DNA of 64,000 nucleotides from Blautia sp. (GCA_023664455.1 JAMPFM010000005.1:1-64000); one strand, 5' to 3'. Numbered from the stretch's first letter, positions 52,801-62,578 are shown. Notes: generated from the letters alone by a model not told the origin. A program made the numbers and translations.

Positions 52801-55452
52801 TCACTCTTCTTTCACATATGTAAGTCCGTTTTTCTGCGAATATACAACCTTAAATCCACACAGTTCTGCACTAAAGTCTTCATTCAGCAAAAGCATCAAT
52901 TGTCCTTTCAGCCAATGCGACTTCTGAAATCCTGTTAAATGCCGATTCATTTTTTCCAGTTCGTCTACCGTCCTGTCAATATCATAGCAAAATCTTGCAG
53001 GGAGCCGAAGTTTTTGCTGTGCAATTTTCCTGCAGTCATCCTCCGATGGGCAAACACTTGGGGAAAATTTTCTATCGTCTGCTTGCCACGGCAACATTTC
53101 CAACATACCATTCTCACGCTGTACCATGATAATAACTTCTAAGGAGAATGTTCCATCTCGTACTGTTGCCAAAGCGCTTTCTTCATTATCTCTCACGGCA
53201 TTATGCAACCAATGATGAAGGTCATTTCCTCGTCTACTTTCTCTTGGCAGTGCCATTAAAAACCCTTCCGCTTTTTGCCGCTTAACCTCCTGCAATCTTT
53301 CGTAAACATCCCATGCATCTTTTTCTTCTTTGTTGTCAGCTTCTACACTTCGATAAGTTTCACACACAAGCGAATCAATGTCATCAGGAATGACAATAGT
53401 GGAAGGAAGCAGTTTTCGAGTTCGTAAAAGCAGCCATTTTGTATAAATCGCTTCGGAAGAACTGCTCAGTTCCTCCGTACCTAAAACAATACATTCTGCC
53501 ACTTCATATCCGTAAGGTCTGTCCGCACGTCTATGGCGCTGAAGCCGTCCAATCCTTTGAAGTAAGAGATCCATAGGGCAAAGTTCTGTGATCAAAATAT
53601 CAAAATCAATATCAAGGGACTGCTCGAGAACCTGTGTTCCGATAACAACTGCACCTCTCCGCATTTTGGCATCTGAGTCTTTCCCAATGGCTTTTTTCAG
53701 CATTTCTTCACGTTCCATTCTATCTGGAATAATATATTGTGCATGATATAAAAGCACATTCGCGCCAGTTATATCGCAAGCTGCCTTTGCAAAACTCTGC
53801 GCTCTTACAACAGTATTGCAAATCACGCCGACACATGCCCCTGCAGCCACCGCAGCTGCAATTTTTTCCATAGCCATATCGTCATTGCCGCACACTATAT
53901 TTACCCTTCTGCCTGTGTTGTCTTTGTGCAAAGTTTTTGTAAACACTTTGCCATTATCGGTATAAGTAAGGCGCGGATAGTCAACCTCAGGAAGTTCAAA
54001 TAATGTTCCTTTATCATTCAAGTAAGCCTCTACCATTTTTTTCCGTCTGTCAAAGGGAAGCGTTGCTGAAAGCAATATTACCGGTACCTGATACTCATGC
54101 AGCCACGCTAAAGCCCTATCCAGATATTGATTCATATACGCATCATAAGCATGACATTCATCTATGATTACAACCTTTTGTGAAAGACCCAGATGCAACA
54201 GCATGACATGCTTTTTCTTCAAAGCAGACATTAAAAGCCGATCCACTGTAGCTACTACGAAATCTGTCAATAATGATGTCTTGCTGCCACTAAAAAATGA
54301 ATTTACCACAAGTCCGCTTTCACCGTCAAAGTCCGTCTGCAGAATACTTCCATTTTTCAACTCTGCAAAAACGGGCTGAAATTCAGCGTTTCCGTGCGCC
54401 AACTGAATACTGTGGACTGAATCGTCTGCTGATATCTTTGCCCACTGCACCACGCGTTCAAAAATACCATTTGCCGTTGCCTGAGTCGGAAGCCCGAAAA
54501 ACAGACCGTTTTTATCGCATTTTACAGAAAGAATTTCTGCAGCCGCTAAAGCTGCCTCTGTCTTACCTATGCCCATAGGCGCTTCTAAAATAAACAATCC
54601 CGGTTTTGTACAGTTTTCCACTGCATCTATTACATCCTTCTGAATCTCATTCATTGAAAAATGAAAACGGTTTTTAAAGTCTTCATCAGACATCCATGAC
54701 TGAGAAGATTCCCACGATTCTGGAAAATCCAATTGTTCAAGCGCCTTATAGAAGCGTTCTTCCGGATATTCATTTTCTGATAAAATTGTATCTTCCTCTA
54801 ATAATTCAAAATCCCTCTGATTACTTGCTATCCAATCAGATACAATCAAAAGGGCGGATAACAAAATTTGTGATTTTTTGGAAAGTACAGGAACCTCAGA
54901 AATGTCAAAAAATCCCGTCTGATTAAATGAAAAGTTAACCCATTCCTCACACATTCCTTTCCACAATTTACAATTTTCAGGTATTCCATAAAAATGTTCA
55001 GGATATCTTTCAATGTGATCTGACAAATCTTCAGCTGGCATGCCATGATGCGCGCCAACCATAGAAGAAAAACCTTTAGGGAATCCTAAATCCAATAATA
55101 TGACCTCGCCACATTTTGCGTGATGTGATTTATCCTTATTAATAAAATTTTCGGGAATATTATGTATTCCATAGTGTTCAAGCAAAGAATATCTTGTGGG
55201 CAGTGATTTTAAAATCTGCGACTGAAAAAGCGGCGTGATTTTCCCTATGTCGTGAAGATATGCCAGTAACATTGCCGTCTTTTTAAAATCACCAAAGGAC
55301 AGCCCACATAACTTTGAAAGAGAAGAATATCTTAAATGAATCATTTCACTCATCACCTTGGCAGTATCCACAGCATGCATCCAAAGGGGAAGCCATTTAT
55401 TATCATCGCCGGATTTTGCAATGATAAGTTTCATTTTTTGTGAAAGACCCAT
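52801..55452 (-). CDS. cas3: CRISPR-associated helicase/nuclease Cas3
   Basis: Degrades DNA found by Cascade. The 883-residue protein has an N-terminal HD nuclease domain (His26; LHDIGK with His67-Asp68; a later KSHHAKCGE His pair) and a superfamily 2 helicase with Walker A in APMGIGKTEAALA, DECHAYD for motif II, SATLP for motif III and QRIGRLQRH for motif VI. The start at 55452 has GGGAG 7 nt upstream. It is the first gene of the cas operon, 29 bp ahead of cas8e. Confidence 0.97.
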   Translation of the reverse strand: MGLSQKMKLIIAKSGDDNKWLPLWMHAVDTAKVMSEMIHLRYSSLSKLCGLSFGDFKKTAMLLAYLHDIGKITPLFQSQILKSLPTRYSLLEHYGIHNIPENFINKDKSHHAKCGEVILLDLGFPKGFSSMVGAHHGMPAEDLSDHIERYPEHFYGIPENCKLWKGMCEEWVNFSFNQTGFFDISEVPVLSKKSQILLSALLIVSDWIASNQRDFELLEEDTILSENEYPEERFYKALEQLDFPESWESSQSWMSDEDFKNRFHFSMNEIQKDVIDAVENCTKPGLFILEAPMGIGKTEAALAAAEILSVKCDKNGLFFGLPTQATANGIFERVVQWAKISADDSVHSIQLAHGNAEFQPVFAELKNGSILQTDFDGESGLVVNSFFSGSKTSLLTDFVVATVDRLLMSALKKKHVMLLHLGLSQKVVIIDECHAYDAYMNQYLDRALAWLHEYQVPVILLSATLPFDRRKKMVEAYLNDKGTLFELPEVDYPRLTYTDNGKVFTKTLHKDNTGRRVNIVCGNDDMAMEKIAAAVAAGACVGVICNTVVRAQSFAKAACDITGANVLLYHAQYIIPDRMEREEMLKKAIGKDSDAKMRRGAVVIGTQVLEQSLDIDFDILITELCPMDLLLQRIGRLQRHRRADRPYGYEVAECIVLGTEELSSSSEAIYTKWLLLRTRKLLPSTIVIPDDIDSLVCETYRSVEADNKEEKDAWDVYERLQEVKRQKAEGFLMALPRESRRGNDLHHWLHNAVRDNEESALATVRDGTFSLEVIIMVQRENGMLEMLPWQADDRKFSPSVCPSEDDCRKIAQQKLRLPARFCYDIDRTVDELEKMNRHLTGFQKSHWLKGQLMLLLNEDFSAELCGFKVVYSQKNGLTYVKEE

Positions 55453-55489
55453 TTACTTACTCCCTTTCATATTATCTAATTCTAACATA

Positions 55490-55519
55490 AAATTATCACA
55501 TCTAACTAACCCTTGTCAA
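55490..55519 (-). promoter_or_regulatory. Promoter of the cas operon
   Basis: A perfect TTGACA (minus strand, 55514-55519) and, after 18 bp, TAATTT (55490-55495). The start codon of cas3 is 37 bp downstream of the -10. The right edge lies about 12 bp from the spoIVB tail copy C. Confidence 0.65.
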
Positions 55520-55530
55520 TTGAGCCACCT

Positions 55531-55629
55531 ACTGCATCAGAACATGAGGACTGCGCCGATTAATTTACCGTTCTGGATAATGGGGCTACCGCTCATGGAT
55601 ATGTCAAAACTAGTGTAAAAACTTTTTCT
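55531..55629 (-). pseudogene. Copy of the spoIVB 3' end with IS-like end (tail C)
   Basis: It begins ACTGCATCAG like tail A, lacks about 50 internal bases, and then matches tail A from the ACATG/GACTGCGCC segment through the ISSGSP-codon side. It carries the same junction to GGATATGTCAAAACTAGTGT and AAAAACTTTTTC at 55596-55628. Same orientation as tail A and intact spoIVB. Confidence 0.8.
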
Positions 55630-55652
55630 ATTTATTTCCTTCATCCTGCTTT

Positions 55653-55926
55653 TTATTGCATCTTAATAAAAAATCCTTTGTATATTCCGACTGGTATTTC
55701 TTCTTTTAATGAATACTCTTTCATATTGTCCTGTTCAAAGTTATAAACAGTTACTATTTTTCTATCCTGATCGATAACCCAGTATTCTCTGACACCTGCT
55801 GTACGGTATTTGAACAGTTTTTATAATAATCCATTTTCCGGCTGCTTGGGGATACAATTTCAATGACCCAGTCCGGCGCTCCCTGGCAGCCTTTATCTGT
55901 GATTTTATTTTTATCGCAAATCACAT
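55653..55926 (-). pseudogene. Broken Uma2-family nuclease gene
   Basis: One frame reads VICDKNKITDKGCQGAPDWVIE and on to SRKMDYYKNC; after a one-base loss the next frame gives YRTAGVREYWVIDQDRKIV and continues to a TAA at 55653-55655. These are the core and C-terminus of a Uma2 (DUF820) restriction-endonuclease-like protein. The N-terminal third is missing. Confidence 0.65.
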
Positions 55927-55976
55927 TTCAATAAAAGTTTTACAAAATATCCCTTTCTTCTGTGAATCAATTCATT

Positions 55977-57659
55977 TCAGACAACCGCCTCAACAATCGT
56001 CTTATCTCCTAAAGTGAGCACTTTCATGCCTGTCTCTTTTTTCTGATTAAAGTTAAAGCTGAGCATGTATCCTTTCTTTTGGTGAAAATAGTCCAGATAC
56101 TCTGTCAATTGCTGCTCGCCACGTTCGTTGTATTCAGTTCCATGCCAGATTTTTAATTCTACCACAAACTGCTCGCCAAGATAATCTACGATAACATCTG
56201 TCCGTCTCGCATCTAAGGTCTGCGCTTCAAGATAATAATTTCCTGTGCCATTTATTATGGGCTTGAGGTATAGTAAAAAGAATTTGCGTCCGTATTTCTC
56301 TACAAATTTCTCGTCATTGTCACCGTAAATGTCTGTGAAATATTCTACAAACTTCTTTAGTACTAATTCCATGTCTAAGCGGTTTTCTTTGATAAATTGG
56401 TTTTTATCGTTTTGACCTTGCCGGAATGCGTCACTTTTTAGGGATTCTTCAACCATAAACAAATTCAGCAGATACATTTCAAAAATGTGATTCGCTATTG
56501 TAATACGACCGTTTTCTTGTTTCAGAAATCCAAACATAAGTCCTAAACTTATAGATTTATCGGCAGGACTAAAGGATATACTTTTCCCTTGATACAGGAT
56601 TTGCTCTAAGATATCGCGCAATTCCTTATAGGTATCCAGTTGTTTCACCATACTGTCAAATAGCGGAATACTTTCATTCAGTAAAACTTTTACAGCCTGT
56701 GCAATGCCTTTTTTTGTCCACACATCTTTGATGTTTTCAAATCCTTTTTGCCCAGAAATTTCCTCGTCCAAATATTTACATATCGCAGAAACAAGATATG
56801 GATAACCGGAAGTATACTGATAAATTTCCTCTGCAGCCGCTTCTACATCCATACCCATTTGATTATCAGTTTCGTATTCTCTAAGCATAGCTGCAATTTG
56901 CTCTGCGGAAAAACTCATTTCAACATTAAATTTCGCCGCTATATCAAATTGCACAAGTGCAATTTGATCCCGCGAGCAGTCGTTAAGTGAGTGCAAGCAC
57001 TCACTTCCCTCGTTGCTTTCGCGAGTATTCCAGGGGCTATTATATTGATGTTCTGTATCTGGACGGATTTTCAGTTTTAAATTTTTAATATCATATACAC
57101 CCGCAAGAACAACTGAATGAAAAATCGGGTTGTTTTTCCGGTCAAGGTAATATCCTCTCAGCAGCGCAAGGAAATCAATAAACACCTGATTATTGGATGC
57201 GCTGTCCACTTCATCGATAATCAACACAACCGGTCTTTTTGCTGTTTCACAAATTTTACTTAGGCTGCCAAACAACAAATCCATTGAAGCATTTTCATCC
57301 TCTTTCAGGGCACTCAACGCATTCAACGCATCTGCATCTATATCATCCTTTAATTCTTTCTTTTTAGAAATGAGATTTTCTATATACCTGATAAATTTCG
57401 CCACAAAAACCTGCTCACTTGCAAAGTTGGACGTACTCATCATTTGAAAATCCATATGCCAGACATGATAGGAATCCTTTAAATATTTCGTCAAAGCCAT
57501 AAGCGTCGTTGTCTTGCCATACTGACGTCCTCTGTTAATTACAAAATATTTCCCTCTGTCTATATACAGCCGCTTAATCTGCTCTAGCCTGTCGTCCAGA
57601 TTTACCATATAATGGTCTTCCGGGTCACAACAGCCTTCCGTATTAAAATAACGCGTCAT
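55977..57659 (-). CDS. AAA-like ATPase with C-terminal PD-(D/E)XK nuclease domain
   Basis: The protein of about 560 residues starts at ATG 57659 (MTRYFNTEGCC), after GGAGGAAGG. Walker A is NRGRQYGKTTT; Walker B is VVLIIDEVDSAS. A C-terminal nuclease-like core (RRTDVIVDYLGEQFVVELKIWHG, i.e. D...ExK) ends it. Many Lachnospiraceae carry such genes; a defence or mobile-element role is plausible but unproven. About 28 residues (TRESNEGSECLHSLN and onward) just after NSPWN look like a palindromic DNA element inserted in frame. Confidence 0.8.
   Translation of the reverse strand: MTRYFNTEGCCDPEDHYMVNLDDRLEQIKRLYIDRGKYFVINRGRQYGKTTTLMALTKYLKDSYHVWHMDFQMMSTSNFASEQVFVAKFIRYIENLISKKKELKDDIDADALNALSALKEDENASMDLLFGSLSKICETAKRPVVLIIDEVDSASNNQVFIDFLALLRGYYLDRKNNPIFHSVVLAGVYDIKNLKLKIRPDTEHQYNSPWNTRESNEGSECLHSLNDCSRDQIALVQFDIAAKFNVEMSFSAEQIAAMLREYETDNQMGMDVEAAAEEIYQYTSGYPYLVSAICKYLDEEISGQKGFENIKDVWTKKGIAQAVKVLLNESIPLFDSMVKQLDTYKELRDILEQILYQGKSISFSPADKSISLGLMFGFLKQENGRITIANHIFEMYLLNLFMVEESLKSDAFRQGQNDKNQFIKENRLDMELVLKKFVEYFTDIYGDNDEKFVEKYGRKFFLLYLKPIINGTGNYYLEAQTLDARRTDVIVDYLGEQFVVELKIWHGTEYNERGEQQLTEYLDYFHQKKGYMLSFNFNQKKETGMKVLTLGDKTIVEAVV
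56943..57025. repeat. Palindromic element inside the ATPase gene
   Basis: A perfect 11-bp stem (ATCAAATTGCA, loop CAAG) at 56943-56968 and a perfect 10-bp stem (AAGTGAGTGC/GCACTCACTT) at 56985-57006 are enclosed by imperfect CCGCGA..GC / GC..TCGCGAG arms. It is a multiple of three in the reading frame and adds about 28 codons without a stop. Confidence 0.7.
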
Positions 57660-57748
57660 TTTCCTTCCTCCACTATGCAGCATTCTTTCAATGGTAGATT
57701 TATTTTAACATTCCATTTATAGGAAGTAAAGAAAAGACGCTGGAAAGT

Positions 57749-59029
57749 TTACTGCACCAACATATTCTCAATAAAAATCCCATATCCGCTCGTAGCGTCC
57801 TGTACCAAAACATGGGTGACTGCGCCGATTAATTTACCGTTCTGGATAATGGGGCTGCCACTCATTCCCTGTATAATGCCGCCAGTCAGCGTCAGAAGTT
57901 CCTCATCCGTTACCTTCAAAACCAAGCCCCTATTGACGTTATCATTCTCTAAATGTAGTTCTTCTATAAGAATGTCGTAGAATTTCGGTTCGCCGGTCAC
58001 GGAACAGATAATCTGCGCCGGTCCGGTTTCCACTTCCTGCTTTAGGGCAATCGGAATCGGCTCGTAAGGGGTCTGGCGCAAGACTTCGTCCTTACAGACG
58101 CCGAAAATCCCTTCCGCCGTATTTTCAGTAATCTCGCCGATGATATTTTCGTTATTATATTCGATATATCCAGTCAACTCGCCGGGCGAGCCGCCTTTTC
58201 CCCTCGTAATGCCCACGATTTCCGTCTTATACAGGGAACCTTCGCAAAGCCGCATCAGTGTGGAAGTATCCACGTCGTTAATCCCATGTCCCAGCGCACC
58301 GAACGTATGGTCTGCATCTACATAGGTCAGTGTGCCGATTCCCTGCGCGTTATCCCGAATCCAGACGCCCAGCTTCCATTCGCCGCCCTGATTGGTCTCC
58401 GGCTTGATTTTTACCTCAGTAATTTCCTGATTGCGCCGCAAAGTCATAATCAGCTCTTCGCCGCCAGATTCTTCTATCATGGATACAAACTGCTTTTTAT
58501 TTTCCACTTTTTCCCCATTCACGTCCAGAATATAATCTCCCGGCTGTAAAATATATTTTGCCGGGGATATCGTTTCCCCTTCTGCATCTTTAAATTCCCC
58601 GACGCCGACGACTAATACGCCTTCCGTCTTCACATAAATGCCAATCGGAATGCCCGATGGAATCAGCATTCTATCCTGAATCACCTGCACATCGACGCTT
58701 TTATAAGGAAGAATCCCAAACAATTTCAAATCCATTTTATAGTTATCAATCTGATTTGCCTTGAAAGTAACGCCTTTTGCCAGGTTCACATGAATGCTTT
58801 CTACCTGCGTAGACAAGCTTTCTACCGCTTCTTCCTGATAAATCGTGCCGGAAACGGGTACATGTATATTCAATTCTTCTTCTACCCCTGCGCGTATCTT
58901 AATGGTAGAAGGCACCTTTTTCCAGTAATCCATGTACACTACCGTTATCAGCGCTACTATCCCGGCAGTCAGTAATATATATAAAAATCTGCGATATAGT
59001 TTCCGTTTATTTTCCGTCATGTCAACCAC
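57749..59029 (-). CDS. spoIVB: SpoIVB serine peptidase (stage IV sporulation)
   Basis: Secreted by the forespore, SpoIVB triggers sigma-K processing. The protein of about 426 residues has an N-terminal transmembrane anchor (FLYILLTAGIVALITVVYM), a PDZ domain (PAKYILQPGDYILDVNGEKVENKKQF) and an S55 peptidase domain with the catalytic His in GALGHGINDVDT and the Ser in GMSGSP. I favour the GTG at 59029 (AAAGGA just upstream) or the ATG at 59020. spo0A, its usual downstream neighbour, is absent here, and the last 115 bp are duplicated at two other sites. Confidence 0.93.
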   Translation of the reverse strand: MVDMTENKRKLYRRFLYILLTAGIVALITVVYMDYWKKVPSTIKIRAGVEEELNIHVPVSGTIYQEEAVESLSTQVESIHVNLAKGVTFKANQIDNYKMDLKLFGILPYKSVDVQVIQDRMLIPSGIPIGIYVKTEGVLVVGVGEFKDAEGETISPAKYILQPGDYILDVNGEKVENKKQFVSMIEESGGEELIMTLRRNQEITEVKIKPETNQGGEWKLGVWIRDNAQGIGTLTYVDADHTFGALGHGINDVDTSTLMRLCEGSLYKTEIVGITRGKGGSPGELTGYIEYNNENIIGEITENTAEGIFGVCKDEVLRQTPYEPIPIALKQEVETGPAQIICSVTGEPKFYDILIEELHLENDNVNRGLVLKVTDEELLTLTGGIIQGMSGSPIIQNGKLIGAVTHVLVQDATSGYGIFIENMLVQ

Positions 59030-59110
59030 TTTTTCCTTTCTTAAAACATACAAAAAAAGAACATACAAGAGTATGTCCTTTTTAGTATATGAAAAATCTT
59101 TGATTTTAAT

Positions 59111-60796
59111 TTAATATTGTTTTGTTTTTGTTGCCAAATCTTTCATTTCCCTTGCATTATTCAACACATTATCCGTAATACTGGCGCCTCCAAGCATTCT
59201 GGCAAGCTCTGTTACGCTCTCTTCTTCCGCCAGTTTCTGGATAAACGTCGCAGCACGGTTGTCAATCACCGACTTCTCAATCTGGAAATGCGTATCCGCC
59301 ATCGCCGCAATCTGAGGCAGATGCGTGATACAGATAATCTGATGCCGTTTTCCAAGAATCCCCATTTTTTCTGAAACTTTCCAAGCCGTCTTACCGCTGA
59401 TGCCGGTATCGATTTCATCAAAAATCAACGTCTCGATGTCGTCCCTGTCCGCCAACACCGTTTTGAGTGCAAGCATAATCCTGGATAACTCGCCGCCGCT
59501 TGCCACCTGCGAAAGCGGTTTTATCTCTTCCCCCGGATTGGTGGAAATCAGAAAGGCTATCTTATCATAACCATCGGCACTCATTTTATCCTCTATAGGC
59601 TCCACCTGAATCTCGAAGGCGACGTCTGCAAAATTTAAGTCAATTAATGCTTTTTTCATGGAAGCCGCGAGTTTTTCCGCATTTTTCCTGCGAATTTTGG
59701 AAACCTCCCCGCAGAGACGCAGCAATTTCTTTTTCAGCCTTCCTTCTTCTTCCGTCAGTTTTTCCCGGTATGCGTCGAAATCCTGATATTTTTCCAGTTT
59801 TTCCTGCAATTTCCCCTGATAGGCAAGAATCTCTTCAATCGTATCGCCATATTTTGACTTTAAATGGTTGATGGTATCCAGCCTGCTCTCTGTCTGGGCA
59901 AACAGCTCCCCGTCAAATTCCAGCCCGGCTAAATAATCCGCCGCCGCCCGGTTATAGTCGTTTAACAAACTGTCAATATCCAGTAATTGCTTTTCAAATT
60001 CCAAAAGCGCCTCGTCATAAGGCACAATAGACTTGATTTCCCTAAGCGCCCTGCCAATCGTCTCACCTGCGCCGCCGTTCTCATAGCCGCTCATTTGATG
60101 CGCGATGCTCATCGCTTCCTGTATCTTCTGTCCGTGGACAAGTTTCTGGTAAGATTTTTCCAGTGCAGTATCCTCGTCCGCCGTCAACGCCGCCTGCTCG
60201 ATTTCCTGCGTCTCAAATTCGGCAAGGGATACTTCCCTTTTTCTGGTATCCTCGTCGATATTATCCTGTGAAAGCTTTTTTACCACTTCCCGGTACTGCT
60301 CATAGCATTCTTTTAGCTGCGCTTTCGGTCCATCTAACTCTTCCCGCGCATAATCATCCAGAATTTCCGCCTGTTTGGTATTTTTTAATAAAGATTGGTG
60401 CTCATGCTGCCCATGAATATCAATCAGGATATCCGCCAATTCCTTCACCTGCTTAATGCTGACCGTCTCGCCGCTTATCTTACATAAGGACTTGCCCGGC
60501 ATGATTCTTCTTTGCAGGATAATGGTTCCGTCTTCGTCTATCGGCAACTCCAGGGCGCGGATTTTCTGCTGCTGTTCCTCGTTTTCCACTTGAAAAACCA
60601 ATTCTATCAAAGCATATTCTGCGCCGCTGCGAATCATCTCTTTTTCCGCTTTGGCGCCCAGTGCAAGATTGACGGAACCTAAAATAATCGATTTCCCCGC
60701 TCCGGTTTCTCCCGTCAGTATGTTCAGCCCGTTTCCAAAATATACTTCCGTTTCGTCAATTAATGCAAGATTTTTCACATGTAAGCTTATTAACAT
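59111..60796 (-). CDS. recN: DNA repair protein RecN
   Basis: SMC-like ATPase for double-strand break repair. The 561-residue protein has Walker A GETGAGKSI, a long coiled-coil middle (about 150-370), the ABC signature region LSRIMLALK and Walker B TLIFDEIDTGISG. It lies between nadK and spoIVB in the standard order. Confidence 0.95.
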   Translation of the reverse strand: MLISLHVKNLALIDETEVYFGNGLNILTGETGAGKSIILGSVNLALGAKAEKEMIRSGAEYALIELVFQVENEEQQQKIRALELPIDEDGTIILQRRIMPGKSLCKISGETVSIKQVKELADILIDIHGQHEHQSLLKNTKQAEILDDYAREELDGPKAQLKECYEQYREVVKKLSQDNIDEDTRKREVSLAEFETQEIEQAALTADEDTALEKSYQKLVHGQKIQEAMSIAHQMSGYENGGAGETIGRALREIKSIVPYDEALLEFEKQLLDIDSLLNDYNRAAADYLAGLEFDGELFAQTESRLDTINHLKSKYGDTIEEILAYQGKLQEKLEKYQDFDAYREKLTEEEGRLKKKLLRLCGEVSKIRRKNAEKLAASMKKALIDLNFADVAFEIQVEPIEDKMSADGYDKIAFLISTNPGEEIKPLSQVASGGELSRIMLALKTVLADRDDIETLIFDEIDTGISGKTAWKVSEKMGILGKRHQIICITHLPQIAAMADTHFQIEKSVIDNRAATFIQKLAEEESVTELARMLGGASITDNVLNNAREMKDLATKTKQY

Positions 60797-60828
60797 AAAT
60801 TATTTTCCTTCCAAATATACCTCCGCCG

Positions 60829-61665
60829 TCAATCCCCCATTTTCTTATGCAGAACTTCCAGAAAACTTTCCATGTTGAGTTTCAGGATGCCCGTCGTTTT
60901 AGAGGCTCTTCTGACGACAATTTTGTCCCCAGTCCGCAAAGTCACCTTATGCGTCCCGTCAAAATTGGCTTCCACTGTCTGTATTGTTTTTTCTTTTCCC
61001 TCCGGAATCTCTATTGTCACCTCGTCTTCCGGCGACAAAATAATACTTCTCGTATTCAGCGTATGCGGACAAATCGGCGTCAGCAGAATCAGATTAGCGC
61101 CGGGTTCCACAATCGGTCCGCCCGCAGACATATTATAGCCCGTAGAGCCAGTAGGCGTCGCCACAATGATGCCGTCTGCACTGTAATTGTTTAAAAATCT
61201 GCCATTCACATAAATATCAAACTTTAAAATCTGTAAGGAGCCGCATCTGGATATCACGATATCGTTTAGGGCAAAGTTATGCGCCCCGCCATTTTCCTGC
61301 TGGAAAACACTGCCCGCCAGCATCATCCTGTTTTCCAGTGTATAATCCCCGGATAACAGTTTCTCTAAAGCCTGTTCCATATTGGCAATTTCTACTTCCG
61401 CCAGATAACCGAGCGTGCCAAGATTCACTCCTAAAAGCGGAATCTCGTATTCTATCATATCCCGCGCCGCCTTTAAAAGCGTTCCGTCCCCGCCTAGGGC
61501 AATGACACACTCGATGCCTTCGGGAATCACCATAGGCTCCGCCATCCTGCCAAACACGGCGCAGGAAGTTTCCGCCCCGTGCTCCTTTAAATAACACGCG
61601 ATTTTTTCCGTGTAACTTCCCTCCGGATCCTTTGCCTTATTCGTAATCAGGAAAAAATGTTTCAT
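60829..61665 (-). CDS. nadK: NAD kinase
   Basis: Makes NADP from NAD. The protein of about 278 residues has the GGDGTLL motif, GVNLGTLGYLAE and TPTGSTGYNMSAGGP. I prefer the ATG at 61665 (MKHFFLIT) since the G-run ribosome binding site abuts the ATG at 61671. Its start overlaps the end of tlyA by about 29 bp. Confidence 0.95.
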   Translation of the reverse strand: MKHFFLITNKAKDPEGSYTEKIACYLKEHGAETSCAVFGRMAEPMVIPEGIECVIALGGDGTLLKAARDMIEYEIPLLGVNLGTLGYLAEVEIANMEQALEKLLSGDYTLENRMMLAGSVFQQENGGAHNFALNDIVISRCGSLQILKFDIYVNGRFLNNYSADGIIVATPTGSTGYNMSAGGPIVEPGANLILLTPICPHTLNTRSIILSPEDEVTIEIPEGKEKTIQTVEANFDGTHKVTLRTGDKIVVRRASKTTGILKLNMESFLEVLHKKMGD

Positions 61666-62578
61666 GCCCATCCCCCCGCGTCCGCTCCGGCGGACTCAAC
61701 TTCTGATGCGCTTCTTTTACCGTTTCACCAATCAAACGCCCCTGCGTCTCTTCCTCAGGTTTTCCACCCGATGCGGCAAGGCAATCGTTTAAGGCTTTTT
61801 CCGCCTCTGACTCGGTAAGCGATAAGATATCCTGAGAAAGCCGCTCCTTTTTTTCCAGACACACCAGATACTCAATATTTCCTTCCGGTCCTTTGATGGG
61901 CGAATAGGTCAGTCCTTTGACCTCAAACCCGGTGATATTGGCATAACAAATGATTTTTTCTATCACTTCTTCATGGATTTCCGGTTCCCTGACGACGCCT
62001 TTTTTTCCTACTTTATCCCGTCCCGCTTCAAACTGCGGTTTGATAAGGCAGACCATATATCCGCCCTCCCGCAGAAGATTTCTTGCCGGAATCAGGATTT
62101 TCGTCAGAGAAATAAAAGAAACGTCAACAGAAGCAAAATCCAGCCTGTCTTCGATATCCGCAGGCTGCACATAGCGGAAATTTGTCTTTTCCATACAGAT
62201 AACTCTATCATCCTGCCGCAGCTTCCATGCCAGCTGCCCGTGCCCCACGTCCACGGAATAGACTTTTGCAGCGCCATTTTGCAGCATACAATCCGTAAAA
62301 CCCCCTGTGGAAGCTCCGATATCCATACAAATGCAGTCTGTTAAGCTGATGGGAAACGCTTCCATCGCTTTTTCCAGTTTCAGTCCGCCCCGGCTCACAT
62401 ATTTCGGCGTACCGCCCCGGACTTCAATCTGAATGTTTTCTTCTTCAAAAGACGCTCCTGCCTTATCTTCCCTCTGCCCATTGACAAAAACGCCGCCCGC
62501 CATCAGGATTGCCTTCGCCTTTTCCCGCGAATCTGCATATCCTAGCTTTACCAGTAATACGTCTAATCTTTCTTTCAC
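61637..62578 (-). CDS. tlyA: TlyA family rRNA 2'-O-methyltransferase (hemolysin A)
   Basis: The 313-residue protein has an N-terminal S4 RNA-binding domain (MKERLDVLLVKLGYADSREKAKAILMAG) and an FtsJ-like methyltransferase domain with the SAM motif DIGASTGGFTDC. TlyA methylates rRNA at C1409/C1920-type positions. The last 40 residues are extended and Gly/Glu-rich. It overlaps dxs upstream by 4 bp and nadK downstream. Confidence 0.93.
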   Translation of the reverse strand: MKERLDVLLVKLGYADSREKAKAILMAGGVFVNGQREDKAGASFEEENIQIEVRGGTPKYVSRGGLKLEKAMEAFPISLTDCICMDIGASTGGFTDCMLQNGAAKVYSVDVGHGQLAWKLRQDDRVICMEKTNFRYVQPADIEDRLDFASVDVSFISLTKILIPARNLLREGGYMVCLIKPQFEAGRDKVGKKGVVREPEIHEEVIEKIICYANITGFEVKGLTYSPIKGPEGNIEYLVCLEKKERLSQDILSLTESEAEKALNDCLAASGGKPEEETQGRLIGETVKEAHQKLSPPERTRGDGHETFFPDYE

